From: Blasia pusilla
Lineage: Eukaryota; Marchantiophyta; Marchantiopsida; Blasiales
NCBI GenBank assembly: GCA_050084515.1
Contig: CM114272.1
Span: 55,924,001 to 55,988,000 of the forward strand
Reading direction: 5' to 3'
Length of the DNA: 64,000 bases
Under the pieces are notes generated by a model. That model did no database searches, was not told where the DNA came from, and saw only the letters and a list, made by a program, of their open reading frames with translations. Positions 1-9,830 of this stretch are shown piece by piece. The translations under genes and the position numbers were made by a program. How positions within the stretch are numbered: the first letter of the stretch is position 1; each line of letters starts with the position of its first letter.

Positions 1-415
1 GCAATCAGCTATACCTATACCTCGTCCAAGCATCTACTCAATGATACACACTGCAATAGCAGTACGAAATAGTCTACAACGAACTCTCAATATAAGTCAT
101 CGCCGATTAATCCTAGCCCACTCTTCAAGAGAGAATCCAAGCTCAATACATGTAAGTTGTATTATATCATGGATCCCAATACGGGTCTGGTCTAAGGAAG
201 ATGAGGTCTGAATGAGCTTCATCCGAGATACACCCCCTAGCACCTCAATGGGTGACATGTACACATAGATAACCTCCTAGTAGGTCGCCAAAGACTTTGA
301 GTACACAAGGTACTAAATCCCTAACAAAAACCCACGTGGTCCTCTCATAAGACCAACTACTACTCAATAACAAACTAAACCTCGAACCCTATAGACTCAA
401 GCAACTTCATACAGC
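1..415. other. Unassigned DNA at left edge
   Basis: I see no convincing coding sequence here. It lies directly downstream (in minus orientation) of a partial LTR copy and could be the remainder of a second gypsy-M LTR or unrelated flank. I have no second copy in the window to compare it with. Confidence 0.3.
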
Positions 416-521
416 TGTCGTGCGAATCCACATTGTCATACAACATACATCGCTGACATACCATACGCACATACATACATAACATAGACGAGAGTATCCA
501 CAAACGCAAGTGTACCACAAC
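416..521 (-). repeat. Second, partial copy of the gypsy-M LTR start
   Basis: About 106 bases closely match 894-999, so the first part of the LTR is present again immediately beyond the LTR end. Homology stops at the TGTCG/CGACA boundary near 416. Copies at 37868, 43395 and 58319 stop at the equivalent point. The reason for this tandem terminal structure is unclear; see the finding on LTR architecture. Confidence 0.7.
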
Positions 522-999
522 TGAAATGCGTGAAAGACCTACTGTCATAAAACACGTTTACAATCACATACAATCGAGCCAAACCCACTCCACGATGGGA
601 GAATCCAGGTCGAAGCTTGCGGGAAACACCATAGCCAAGAGATCTACTCACTACCAAGGCTAACTCCCAACGCAACAGGCTCAACTCAAAGAATCGATCG
701 TTCTTTGAGGGCAAGCCACCTTATATCCTCCAACCTAAGAGCGGGCCCTACTAGGAAAGTCACCCCCAAGTGAGTAACCCCAACCCTATGTATGGAACCA
801 CATCTCTACCAAGCCACTACGGTCCTACATAAGGAATGGCCTCTACCAAAGACACCATACTCTACGACATAATCCGTATGGTCATGACAAATTTGTCGTA
901 TGCGAATCCACATCGTCATACAACATACATCGACATACCATACGCACATACATACATAACATAGATAGAGAGTATCCACAAACGCAAGTGTACCACAAC
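522..999 (-). repeat. 3' LTR of gypsy-M copy 1
   Basis: Read on the minus strand it starts TGTGGTACAC next to a purine tract and ends GCATTTCA, giving TG...CA ends and about 477 bases. Positions 522-889 match 9463-9830 base for base apart from a few substitutions. A TATA-like run (TTATAT, 720-727) is in the right place for the LTR promoter in minus orientation. The first 106 bases are missing from the 5' partner, so the two LTRs are unequal. Confidence 0.7.
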
Positions 1000-1016
1000 T
1001 CGCCCCTAATCGGCGG
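1000..1016 (-). promoter_or_regulatory. Polypurine-tract candidate, gypsy-M copy 1
   Basis: On the minus strand a G-rich run (GATTAGGGGCGAG) directly precedes the LTR start. This is the position where plus-strand DNA synthesis is primed in LTR retrotransposons. Equivalent G-rich runs precede the LTR starts at 37130 and 43258. The tract is imperfect here, consistent with decay. Confidence 0.4.
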
Positions 1017-1168
1017 TTAGGTCCTCTAACTCCAGGTAGCCCTATACATCTACTACATGTTATACACCTTCTTGGGTGCCCGAATCAGAAGGCCGGGTGC
1101 TAGGTTGCCCCATCGTTAGTCGCACATCTGTAATCCATATCATGCAAAGATCAAGTCATCTACCTCTC

Positions 1169-1660
1169 CTAAGTACATCGAGGACAAACCCACCTTCCAA
1201 TAGGAACAACATCCAAACGTGGAGTCAAACACATCATGTGCCAACCCCTAGAACACCGATCACACACCAACATACGGGCTGCGTTACCAGCAGACCCACA
1301 CAACATGCACCTCAAGCTAGCACGTATCATGGCTAAGCTTGGGTCAACAGTACCATCCACATTTGGAAGATGACATGGCGCACAATTACGCACATGGTCC
1401 TTCCAAACAACTCCATCACGACCCTCCAACATGAGAACTCCAGAAGCTAACACCTCACGCACTCGTAAAATAGTGCGGCCTGCCGTCACATCCAACGTTG
1501 TCGGGCAATCTGCTGCAAATAGACATAGTCCCCACATGGAACCTCTGAATCGATGGTCGATAATCTCCACCCGAATGGTTGCATACCGCAACGTATCCCT
1601 GTGTCGAGCAATGGCAAGATTCTCAAAGGTTGGCATAACTCTCCAAAAGAGCTCCGCCAC
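1169..1660 (-). pseudogene. Integrase C-terminal domain followed by a PHD finger (end of Pol)
   Basis: The 163-residue open frame begins in the post-catalytic part of integrase (residues 1-110). That part contains the segment ILRVREV...VLMLEGRDGVVWKDHVRN, which resembles a small SH3-like integrase tail. Residues 118-162 form a classical C4HC3 zinc module: C118-x2-C121-x11-C133-x2-C136-x4-H141-x2-C144-x14-C159-x2-C162, with the diagnostic Trp two residues before the last pair (GRWVCPRC). The frame stops one residue later, so the PHD finger is the natural C-terminus of Pol. PHD fingers of other proteins read histone H3 tails. By analogy with chromodomains of chromoviruses, the domain may have steered integration, which is inference. 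All eight zinc ligands are intact in this copy. Confidence 0.85.
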
Positions 1661-2600
1661 GAGAACACACCCTCATCCACATCTTTGGGTCATCAAGGTT
1701 CACCACCTCACTAGACTCGACCAATTCTGTTGGCAAGTCGGATCTCGGCCGATAATGTAAAATAAGATGAGAAGGAAGCCAAGGATGCTTGGCGATCGAA
1801 CCTATACCCCATGGCTAACCATGGCAATCGAATATCCTAGTCTCCAAGATGCCCTTCAGAGGCCATACTTGCGCAATGCCCTCTTCACCTCTCAACCACA
1901 CGCCAGCCAAACCATCCGCCTGGATTATCTCGAGACGTGGTCCGATGATCAATCAACGCCTTGTCACACAAGACCAAACTCACCCTGAAACTCAGACTGG
2001 TCGGTCAAGACTTCACCTGGTGCACCAAAATGACTAAGCACTCTATCCAGAAACGCATAGGCCGTTCCTCACTTGCCTTGTCCGTAATGCCACCAACTCA
2101 ATCCACTTGAGAAGTGCTCCACCATCACCAACACATATCGATGATGTCGATACCAACGGTAACGGTCCCGCAAAGTCCACACTCCAACGGTAACCCAACC
2201 CCATAATAGGCAAGGGGTGTAATTGTGGTGTAGGGGCATTAAATGATGCCCTCACCCGGTCACAAACCATACAACATGACACCAATCGGCTGCACCGAGT
2301 ATGCATGCCACGCCACCAATATCGCCAAGGAGTAAGCTATACGACGCTTTACCCCAAAATGTCCCAACTCCTCATGGGCATGTCGCACAATGCGCTCTCT
2401 CGAGCCAAATGTGGCACTACTCGTACTCTACCATCCTCCCACACGCGGAGAATATATGTTCCCTCCAATCGATACCTCTTAGCACGTTGAAGAACACGGT
2501 CTCGCTCCTTGGCACTCACTATGCCTGGCACCCTCTTGGTCTCAGGAACTCCAACACCAACGCATCATCATGAATATCACGCTGATCCGTACCACCATCT
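1661..2600 (-). pseudogene. Integrase catalytic region, gypsy-M copy 1
   Basis: Minus-strand frames give the zinc-binding pair CMVCDRVRASF, the first catalytic region (SVDFAGPLPL) and, in shifted frames, the segment around LTDQ that corresponds to the second catalytic Asp of copy 2 (36205). The region aligns along its length with 35700-36600 of copy 2. Several small indels break the frame, including one after residue GLCVSG near 2043. The integrase would have inserted the cDNA into the genome. The call is firm; activity is excluded. Confidence 0.8.
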
Positions 2601-2680
2601 CCAACCTTAGGATCTCAAGGTGGCCATCTACCCTCGACTAGAGTAAGATATCATGTGGTCCTCCGTACTAGAGTCCACCC

Positions 2681-3250
2681 CTAACCAACATAAAAGGCGG
2701 ATGCATGCCAACCTGGCACCATCTCCTCATCAACCTCGCCATGCCATCTAGCCCCGATTATATCCTCTTGGCTAGTACATGGGTTCCTACTCAACCCATC
2801 AAGCATCAAGGTTGGCAACTCCAGGTCTATGTACCACCCGGAAGTCATACTCTGTAAGATAAGAGCCCACCGTGCAAGCTTCCCCGTAAGCTTGTCCGAC
2901 TCCATCAACCACTTGAGCGGTTGGTGATCGTAACAAGGGTAAACGTGTGCCAAACAAGTAACACCTAAAGTGTGCCATGCCCACACTCTTGCCAAGCACT
3001 CTCCCTCATATGAACTATAGCGACTCGCTGCATTATTCGAACGACTTGCATAGGCCACCACAAACTCCATGTGCTCATCATCATGTTGTGTCAACACCGC
3101 TCCAAGTCCCAACCTACTCCAATCGGTGTAATGAAATGGGCGCCCTCTGATAGGTCTCCTCAAGATAGGCGCCGCCACCAACTAGGCCTTAAGCTCCACA
3201 AAAGCTCTCTCCCGATCATCTCCCAAAGTGCCACTCTTGATCTGATTTCA
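2681..3250 (-). pseudogene. RNase H domain, gypsy-M copy 1
   Basis: The frame contains HYTDWSRLGLGAVLTQHDDE, then FVVAYASRSNN, SSYEGECLA and HQPLKWLMESDKLTGKLARW. This is the standard order of the RNase H domain of gypsy polyproteins, ending in a LMLDGLSRNP segment that corresponds to the usual DALSR motif. It would degrade the RNA strand of the RNA-DNA hybrid. Frame changes near 2800-3000 show decay. Copy 2 carries the homologous segment at 34929-35440. Confidence 0.8.
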
Positions 3251-3299
3251 GCAATTGGTTCAAAGGCTTTGCCATAGCACTAAATCCCTTCACATACCT

Positions 3300-4240
3300 C
3301 CGATAGTAGTTCGCCAATCCCATGAATGCTCGAACTCTACTCACATCTATCGGACGCGGAATAAGTGCAATAGCCTCCACCTTTGCTTGCTAAACTCCCA
3401 AACCACCTGGATAGATCACATGACCCAAGTACTCAACATCCTCATGGAAGAACTTACACTTTCCTGGATGCAAACGTAGACCATGAGCTTTCAACCGCTC
3501 AAACACCATCTGCAAATGTATCTGATGCTTCTCCACCGTGTACTGAACACCAAGATATCATCAATGTAACACCGAACAAAATCCAACCCTGCTAGGATCC
3601 TGTCCATCACTCTTTGAAACTCGGCAGGTGCATTCTTCAACCCAAAGGGTAAGAATTTCCACTGGTACAAACAATCCTTGCCATGAGAGTTGACACCCCA
3701 AAATCTTTGTCTTGGCCTTGTCACTCTCCCGAATCGGCAATTGATGGTATCCGCCGAAGATCCAAAGTCTTGAAAATCTTTGCCTGTCCCACCACATCAA
3801 AGATCTCTCGGTGTAGGCATGGCATACCTATCGGCCTTGGTTTGCCGATTGATAGGACGGTAATCTCCACACATCCGCCTATCCGTGTAGTTGCCATGCA
3901 TATCCTTTTTAGCAGGCATGACAGTGGCTGATGCATACTCTCCATGCGACAACTCCACTAATCCAGCCTCCAAAAGGTCCAACGTACTACTCTGAATCAA
4001 GTCCCTCTCCATATTACTATATCGATAGGGATGACGGAAGATTGGCGTATCACTAGCCAAATCAATCCGTATATCGGGTCCAACCAGAGAACCCAACTCC
4101 TTCATGCTAAAGGCAAAAAAACTCCTATAAGCACGTAGGAACTGTGTCAAGCGTCGTTTCTCACCTCCCGTAAGCTTGGGCCCAAGTAATGGCTCCCAAG
4201 TCTCCTCCACTGGCATACTAGAGGGAGAGGACGATGCCAT
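3300..4240 (-). pseudogene. Reverse transcriptase, gypsy-M copy 1
   Basis: The N-terminal portion (3797-4240) reads through IRIDLASDTPIF and CGDYRPINRQT, typical of Ty3/gypsy reverse transcriptase. Shifted frames then give [24 protein letters not shown] and the catalytic box YIDD at 3557-3568. At least three frame changes separate these motifs. The methyltransferase lies immediately upstream with only a linker of about 80 residues, so both appear to have been parts of one polyprotein. Copy 2 and the fragment at 29399-29850 cover parts of the same domain. Confidence 0.9.
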
Positions 4241-4489
4241 TGGCTGCTACGCAACCCCCTCACAAGATGATACACCCTTAGCTACACCATCATCTGAGCA
4301 AATAACTCCTCCACCAAAGATGAGCAACCAACTCCACATGCCCACCATTACATCCCATCTACTCCAAGGATGCAAAATACTACTCTCCTCGCCCCCAACC
4401 GATGCCTCTACCGTCTCGGTAGCCATCGAGCTCATTACAAGGGGTGGAAGACCCATAGACATAGTCCGAAGTCGACGCTGCTCGGCCAT

Positions 4490-5440
4490 ACCAAGACTCA
4501 AAATCCAAGTCAAACAATTCAGGTCCATGGCCTGATCCAACACATGACGTCGTGAAGCCTCAGAAATAGAAGCAACATTTGTCACACCCAAGAGCAAATC
4601 CCATCGCGACGCTCTCTCATCGGCGTTAGGCTCCACCAACTGTCGCACATGAGAATCCCATACAAGCCCCGGACCACCTTCCCTGTAGGCATGTGACGAG
4701 GGAAAACTCACAAATGTGGGTAGTGCCATCCTAGGCTGGCCCACACGGTTCACCACTGCCATGGGTGACCGATCAATAACCCTCACCACTTGGGAAAGTC
4801 GCCCAGTATCCAAGATACTATCCATTGTAAGGCGAGGATCGCCAGACCGCATCATATGCTCGACGAGAACCTCCTAAGCAACAAGTTTGTCCACCACAAG
4901 CGTGGGCGATGTGCACGCTGAGCCAACTTGGCTGCAGATCCAACAACACCGCTGGTCCAATCCAAGAGTGCACCTCATGAACACTCGCCATCATCCGGTC
5001 CGAGTGTCACCCAACAATGGAACATTCTCGAATGTAAGCTAGAGCACGTGCGTCGATGAACTCAAGATGTCGTAACACCCGTAACATCTCCCAAAACAAT
5101 CGAGACCTAGGGTCATGTAATCCCTCACCACGACAAAGACGACGTGTATGACCCGACATGGCCATCCAAAGAATCACCAAATCCACAGACCAACCTCTCA
5201 AGGTCCTGCGCTTCAACAATGCAATGTGTGATGGTAAACCACGCTGGTACCCACGAATAGCGATGGCGGCAACAACTCACGGTATCTCCGCATCAATCGA
5301 CCAATATGTCGAGATGAGACTCTCGGGCCGTCTTATCTCGCTCCACATACACGTATCTCCAAGACAGAATACCGGCCTGCAACATCTGCAGCCAAACCAA
5401 AGTGCTAATCCCACCAAAGAGATCTAACACACAAATACCC
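4490..5440 (-). pseudogene. Cytosine-5 DNA methyltransferase domain inside Pol
   Basis: About 950 bases encode a C5-methyltransferase catalytic domain with motifs in canonical order. Motif I is VLDLFGGIST (5410-5430), and a motif II-like acidic strand is YVYVERDKTA (about 5335-5355). Motif IV has its Pro-Cys nucleophile in GWPC (5156-5167), followed by GLHDPRSRLFWEMLR (5064-5123). Motif VI is Glu-Asn-Val at 5021-5029. Motif VIII is AQRAHRPRLWWTNL (4880-4933). A motif IX-like segment is LVEPNADER (about 4586-4645), and a motif X-like segment is QAMDLNCLTWILSLG (4493-4552). Motifs IV, VI and VIII sit in different frames because of small indels, so this copy is dead. The unpermuted order argues against capture from a plant DRM enzyme; the ancestor could be DNMT3-like or a prokaryote/virus-type enzyme. 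It lies between protease and reverse transcriptase. Confidence 0.85.
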
Positions 5441-6410
5441 TCCGCGGATCTTTGCCATACAATGGGTGTAGTATCCAAAGGGGATAACCTAATTGGACAG
5501 AAGTAGGAGTCCCGTGGGGCCTCCTCTTCCTCGTGAGGTATAATGACCTCACACCAAGCCTCTGCACTAGGCGTCGCCTCTTGCCGTAGTGCACCGCCTG
5601 AACTCCAAAGTGGCACATCCAACGATGAGGATGCCTTTGCTGCAAAAATAGGGACCTCCTCTACCTCCTCATGCGCAGGAGAATCCATAGCGAAAACATT
5701 ACCCTCCAAAAAGTCTCCTGGCCAAGTGACTACTCCACTAAAACCACCCACGAGATGCTAACACTTTGTTGGGGAAGACCCTCCTGGTCGAGCCCCGAAA
5801 TAAATCTCACAGAACTTGGCTCATACGTCCATCCCGGACTGCCAACCTGGTCTATAAGACGATGTCTCACCCAAGTAATCCATCGAAAACCCATCGGGTA
5901 CAATACCGCTCCTCCAACTAGTACATCATACGACTCGGCCGATGATGTGACTACCGCAGATACTCCCAACCGGGAGCTCGATCGCATGATCTGGTCTCAA
6001 TCACAGAAAACTTTTCCCGTGTCATGAATTGAGACCTATCATTGGCTCCTCCAAGTGATGTTTGAACTGGAATGGGCAAGGCTCAAGCTCGCCCTCCGAA
6101 TACCCAAACCAATACATGCCGCCTTTCCCAACATCAAGGTTGGGCACCGTGAGTCTAACAAGACTCTATCTGGTCTATACACTGTCCCAGAGGACTCACC
6201 AATCGGAAGATCCCACTCCGGTTGTCCAACATACATACACCATGTGTAAGCCTCTCACGATCAATGGTGGCCGGGCCGGTAATGCATCCATCTTCGCCGC
6301 CGCTCGCCAAGTAGCACGGGTACTCAATGCTACTCGACATAGAGGGTCGCTCCACCGCAACACCCTCATCCACCTCAACACGTAGCAAGAATACCCCACG
6401 TTCACACAAC
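5441..6410 (-). pseudogene. Aspartic protease and acidic linker, gypsy-M copy 1
   Basis: The protease active-site region reads LLDSRCPTLMLGK near 6125-6160. This is the retropepsin D-[ST]-G position but with Arg replacing Gly. Downstream, VVTSSAESYDVLVGGAVLYPMGF (5900-5960) resembles the second half of gypsy retropepsins. Then follows an acidic, low-conservation linker (5441-5751, with EEVEEVPIF and HEEEEAPRD) that leads straight into methyltransferase motif I. Copies 3 and 5 carry the same protease; copy 5 retains DSGA. Frameshifts near 6160 and 5990 show decay. Confidence 0.7.
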
Positions 6411-6574
6411 GTGGTCGCTAATCAAATACAGGAGCTAAGTCAACTCCTAAAGCCATCGACTCCGTGGCGAAAACAAAGGGGATCCCAACACGGTTGCCAT
6501 CCGCAATCTGCATTGATCTTTGCATCCGTGTCTACTACACGCGATGTAGATGCCTTAGTCCCCCCACTGCCGGC

Positions 6575-7290
6575 TCAATAGACTACGAGGAACCATGGAT
6601 GGAGTCCTAAGCACCTCAGACAACAAGAATGACTGGGAAGCCTAGCTCGCCTCCCAGCCCTCACCCCTCTGTGGGTCCAACTCCACAAGAGCACCACGTG
6701 GCTCTTACGCCGAGTGGCTCTCTCGTGAATCGCAGGTGATGCCTCAACCTCTGCTGCACTCGCCATATAAGAGAGATCATCCCTCCATAAGAGGTGGAAG
6801 CCCTGCTCCCAAACTCCGATCTATCTTTGGATACCACCATAGTAGCCAACTCTCGCTCCAATTGCTCAATCTTGGCGACCATAGCGACTTTGTCAGAGTG
6901 GTAGGGGTAGCCACCGTAGGCTCTCCAACCACTAGTCCACCTCTACCACCCCTACCACCTCTACCACCTCGGCCTCTCGGAGCTACTCCACCACGGCCAC
7001 GGCCCGATCTCAACTCGGATGAAGATCAAAGCAACGCTCTCGTGGATGACCTAGTCTCTGCAATGATCACCTGAGTTGGGGCCGATCGAGGCCCATCCTC
7101 CAAAGTCCGTCTCCCATCCTCTTGGGGACAAAACTTCCCTAACATGATCACCTCCACATGTCCAACATGATCGATCCTTCTGCTGGGGCAGCAAATGAAG
7201 GCAATGGTCTCTGCACAAATGTCCTCTAGGACTTGATCGAGGTCGCGTGTACCCCACGACTCCCACTACTACTACCACCACCACTACTAC
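6575..7290 (-). pseudogene. Gag nucleocapsid region with zinc knuckle and RGG-rich segment
   Basis: The segment CWTCGGDHVRE at 7135-7167 is the first half of a CCHC knuckle; the remainder is out of frame. Copy 3 has the complete equivalent CWTCGGSHWQRDC. Next comes a glycine-arginine tract (GRGRGG..RGRGGRGG, 6940-7013) of the kind that binds RNA. A short heptad-like stretch (KIEQLERELATM, about 6840-6880) follows and is shared with copies 3 and 5. The product would package the element RNA. Confidence 0.7.
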
Positions 7291-7383
7291 GAGACCGTGA
7301 GGGTGGGGGTGGTGAACACGAAGTAGTAGTTGTATCCCTCATTGAATGCGGATGTCACCACTCTCTCCTTCACCATGTTAAGC

Positions 7384-8151
7384 TCAATCTTCTCGAGATA
7401 GAGCAAACACATGGGTCAATGTGGGTGAATCATCACACATAAGAGTAGCATCACGCACCCTACGACGCAAATCTCGTCCAAGATCCCATACCAAAATCGG
7501 ATCGCTCGATCCTCGGTCACACCCTGGGTAAGTGAAATCAAGCGCCGATACGCGTATATGCCTCACGAAGACTCTCACCGTCTTTCGCTCAAAGTCTGAA
7601 AGATTCCTCAACTTCTCCGTCTTCACTCCTTGATAGTTCTTCTTCAACCTCTTGAAGAACTCGCAACCGGGCTGAACGATGGTGGGGCATTAATACCTCC
7701 ACTAGTACCCCCACTAGTACCCCCCTTTGGTACCCCCACTCCGGCTCGCACTGCATTACCACTCAACGCCGGGTCGGGGGGCATAGTAGGAGCACTACTA
7801 CCAATACCACCATGGGTGATAGACACATAGCCTAGAGACCAATATTGTCTCCACGCCTCAATCTCAACAACATGGTCTTTCCTAAACTCATGGTAATCAT
7901 CCATGGGTGGTCCTTCCAAGTGCTGAAACAACCCCTTCCAAGCCAAGAAGGGTGTAAACAACGTGGCGTTCGCAACATCTGCATATCACACAACGTATCA
8001 AACTCCTGCATGAAGTCCTCCAACTCAATGGTGCCCATCGCACCGAGAGTATCGTCGTGGGCCCTTCATGGCCCCATATCCACCGTCCATGTCCCAAATC
8101 AATGGAGCGCAACACTCGATAACAACGTAGAAGACTCGGTGTTTGGAACAC
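7384..8151 (-). pseudogene. Gag capsid region, gypsy-M copy 1
   Basis: Overlapping minus frames contain TIELEDFMQEFD, FLAWKGLFQHLEGPPMDDYHEF and LRRRVRDATLM, arranged as in the gag capsid domain of Ty3/gypsy elements. Copy 5 contains matching segments (MAWKGLFHHLEGPLMDDY at 61140-61198 and LRRRVRDAML near 60720). A Gly-Thr-Ser rich stretch at 7698-7740 comes from a short tandem repeat of about 12 bases. The frame is broken between 7640 and 7970. Confidence 0.75.
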
Positions 8152-8796
8152 CGATCCTCCTCTTCATCAACCGTCGGAAGTGGAAAAGGTAGCCGATACC
8201 TAAATTCACTCCGTGTGAAACCACCATCGTCCGCACCACGGTCCCCAACCAGACCACCCGACGACTCGTGATGACCAACGCCGATGCCGCACCACCACCA
8301 AATTACCCAAGTGACGTCGATGTCGCTCTACTATTGTAGCTCTACTAGCTATGGGTGTAGGCAATCTAACCTCTCATCACTACAAGAAGCCTCCCACGGT
8401 CTACGGGTCATCACTCCAGCCCCACTATCAGTAGCACACAGGAATAACACTACTCTGGAAATCAGCGTCAACCCTAACAATGGGCGCGCAAGCAAGAAGC
8501 ACGATGGAGGGGATCCAAACACAGGAAGTCCAACGACAACCCTCCAACCGCAAATGGAAATCAAGGTAACACAATCCACCAAACGTGGTGCCCCCTGAAT
8601 CCACAAAACCCACCACACAATTCTAACGCAATAGCTACTCCGCCGCAGGTCGATGACGTGCCAGTCGAACTCGCAGCACCTGAAAATATCACTTGCATGG
8701 AGAGGCTACACTGTACTATGCGCTAGAGGTACATCAACCAAAAACCTGAGATGCATAAAGCGCCTAACACATTTCCGAACAGCACCAAATGAGCTA

Positions 8797-8889
8797 CAAC
8801 AGTCTGTACACTGGCATAGTTAAGAACTCAGCAGTTAAGCGTCCTCCAGGCAGAATAGCCCAAAGATGGATGACCAGTTATGCAAAACT
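8797..8889 (+). other. 5S-rRNA-derived sequence
   Basis: The plus strand contains AGAACTCAGCAGTTAAGCGT (8823-8842). Next comes GATGGATGACCAGTTATGC (8866-8884) at the spacing of the internal promoter of plant 5S rRNA (A box AGTTAAGCG..., C box GGATGGGTGACC...). Similarity extends weakly upstream to about 8797. It is too diverged to be a functional 5S gene. Cassandra elements and SINE3-type elements carry such 5S-derived promoters; which applies here is undecided. It is antisense to the gypsy element. Confidence 0.6.
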
Positions 8890-8923
8890 CAAATCCCAAA
8901 TCTTGCAAAAATTGCCTCACGCC

Positions 8924-8947
8924 CAAGCAAGCAAGCTTGCTTGCTTG
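8924..8947. repeat. Perfect 24-base palindrome
   Basis: The sequence is built from CAAG repeats meeting CTTG repeats with AAGCTT at the centre. It is perfect over 24 bases, just downstream of the 5S-like stretch. Confidence 0.9.
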
Positions 8948-9462
8948 CTCCTTGCTCCTTACTCCGCCTCTCACGCCCACTCGCCCCGAGCTACCACGAG
9001 TTGCCTCGAAGCCTCGAAGCCTCAAAACGCCGAGGAATGCTCGAGACATGCCCCTATCGCCACGCTTCGCCATGCTTCACTATGGAGAGAGGTCCAACCA
9101 GGGCGAGCAGATAGCTTCACATGAGATCACAATACAAGTAGCAATAGGAACCTCTCACCCGATCTGGATGGACTTCAACAGAGCTTCCGCACTCCAAGCT
9201 CTCCACATCAGAAAACTGTCGAATACGAACCCGAATCTTCAATGCTTGATAACTTCCAACTCCCTTGACGAAATCCGGCGATCTATAGCGCGTTGGAAAG
9301 CTCTCAGCAAGGCGCTTCTTTCCCAACCGACCACACACCTGATTCACACCTCCAACATAGGCAACAAGCCCCGAACATCCACGGCTGAGTACACAATCAG
9401 CCCTAACCAGATCCTACCGATCTACAATCGAAGCTACCATCGATCTACTCCAGTTCTTTGAG

Positions 9463-9830
9463 TGAAATGCGTGAAAGACCTACTGTCATAAAACACGTTT
9501 ACAATCACATATAATCGAGCCAAACCCACTCCACGATGGGAGAATCCAGGTCGAAGCTTGCGGGAAACACCATAGCCAAGAGATCTACTCACTACCAAGG
9601 CTAACTCCCAACGCAACAGGCTCAACTCAAAGAACTGACTGTTCTTTGAGGGCAAGCCACCTTATATCCTCCAACCTAAGAGCGGGCCCTACTAGGAAAG
9701 TCACCCCCAAGTGAGTAACCCCCAACCCTATGTATGGAACCACATCTCTACCAAGCCACTACGGTCCTACATAAGGAATGGCCTCTACCAGCACACCATA
9801 CTCTACGACATAATCCGTATGGTCATGACA
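9463..9830 (-). repeat. 5' LTR remnant of gypsy-M copy 1
   Basis: The 368 bases match 522-889 with only scattered differences and end at the same GCATTTCA terminus. The LTR's first 106 bases (minus orientation) are absent and replaced by unrelated DNA from 9831. A TATA-like run (9661-9668) is conserved. The high similarity of the pair suggests insertion was much more recent than the number of coding frameshifts alone implies, although counting substitutions would be needed. Confidence 0.85.

Larger units (their letters stand above)
8152..9462 (-). other. Long 5' leader of gypsy-M copy 1
   Basis: This region lies between the 5' LTR and the recognisable capsid domain. The minus-strand segment just inside the LTR (about 9430-9460) shares TGGAGTAGAT-GATGG with the leader of copy 5 near 61890, so it is part of the family. 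No primer-binding site could be assigned. It contains a 5S-rRNA-like stretch and a perfect palindrome, listed separately. The first gag codons may lie within 8152-8620. Confidence 0.5.
522..9830 (-). mobile_element. Ty3/gypsy retrotransposon carrying DNA methyltransferase and PHD finger (gypsy-M copy 1)
   Basis: This is a nearly complete but decayed LTR retrotransposon. From the 5' end (high coordinates) the order is LTR remnant, long leader, gag with a zinc knuckle, protease, methyltransferase, reverse transcriptase, RNase H, integrase, PHD finger, purine tract and LTR. Integrase following RNase H defines Ty3/gypsy rather than Ty1/copia. Many frameshifts break the reading frame, so the copy cannot be active. 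The methyltransferase and PHD additions are unusual for plant gypsy elements, whose known chromatin module is a chromodomain at the integrase C-terminus. No target-site duplication is recognisable, because the 5' LTR lacks its first 106 bases and extra LTR sequence follows the 3' LTR. Confidence 0.9.

Noticed and set aside
4490-5440. Methyltransferase captured from a plant DRM enzyme
   Set aside because: DRM enzymes have rearranged motif order; here motif I precedes IV, VI, VIII and X.
8797-8889. A functional 5S rRNA gene
   Set aside because: Only the internal promoter region is conserved and with many substitutions; no T-run terminator at the right place.
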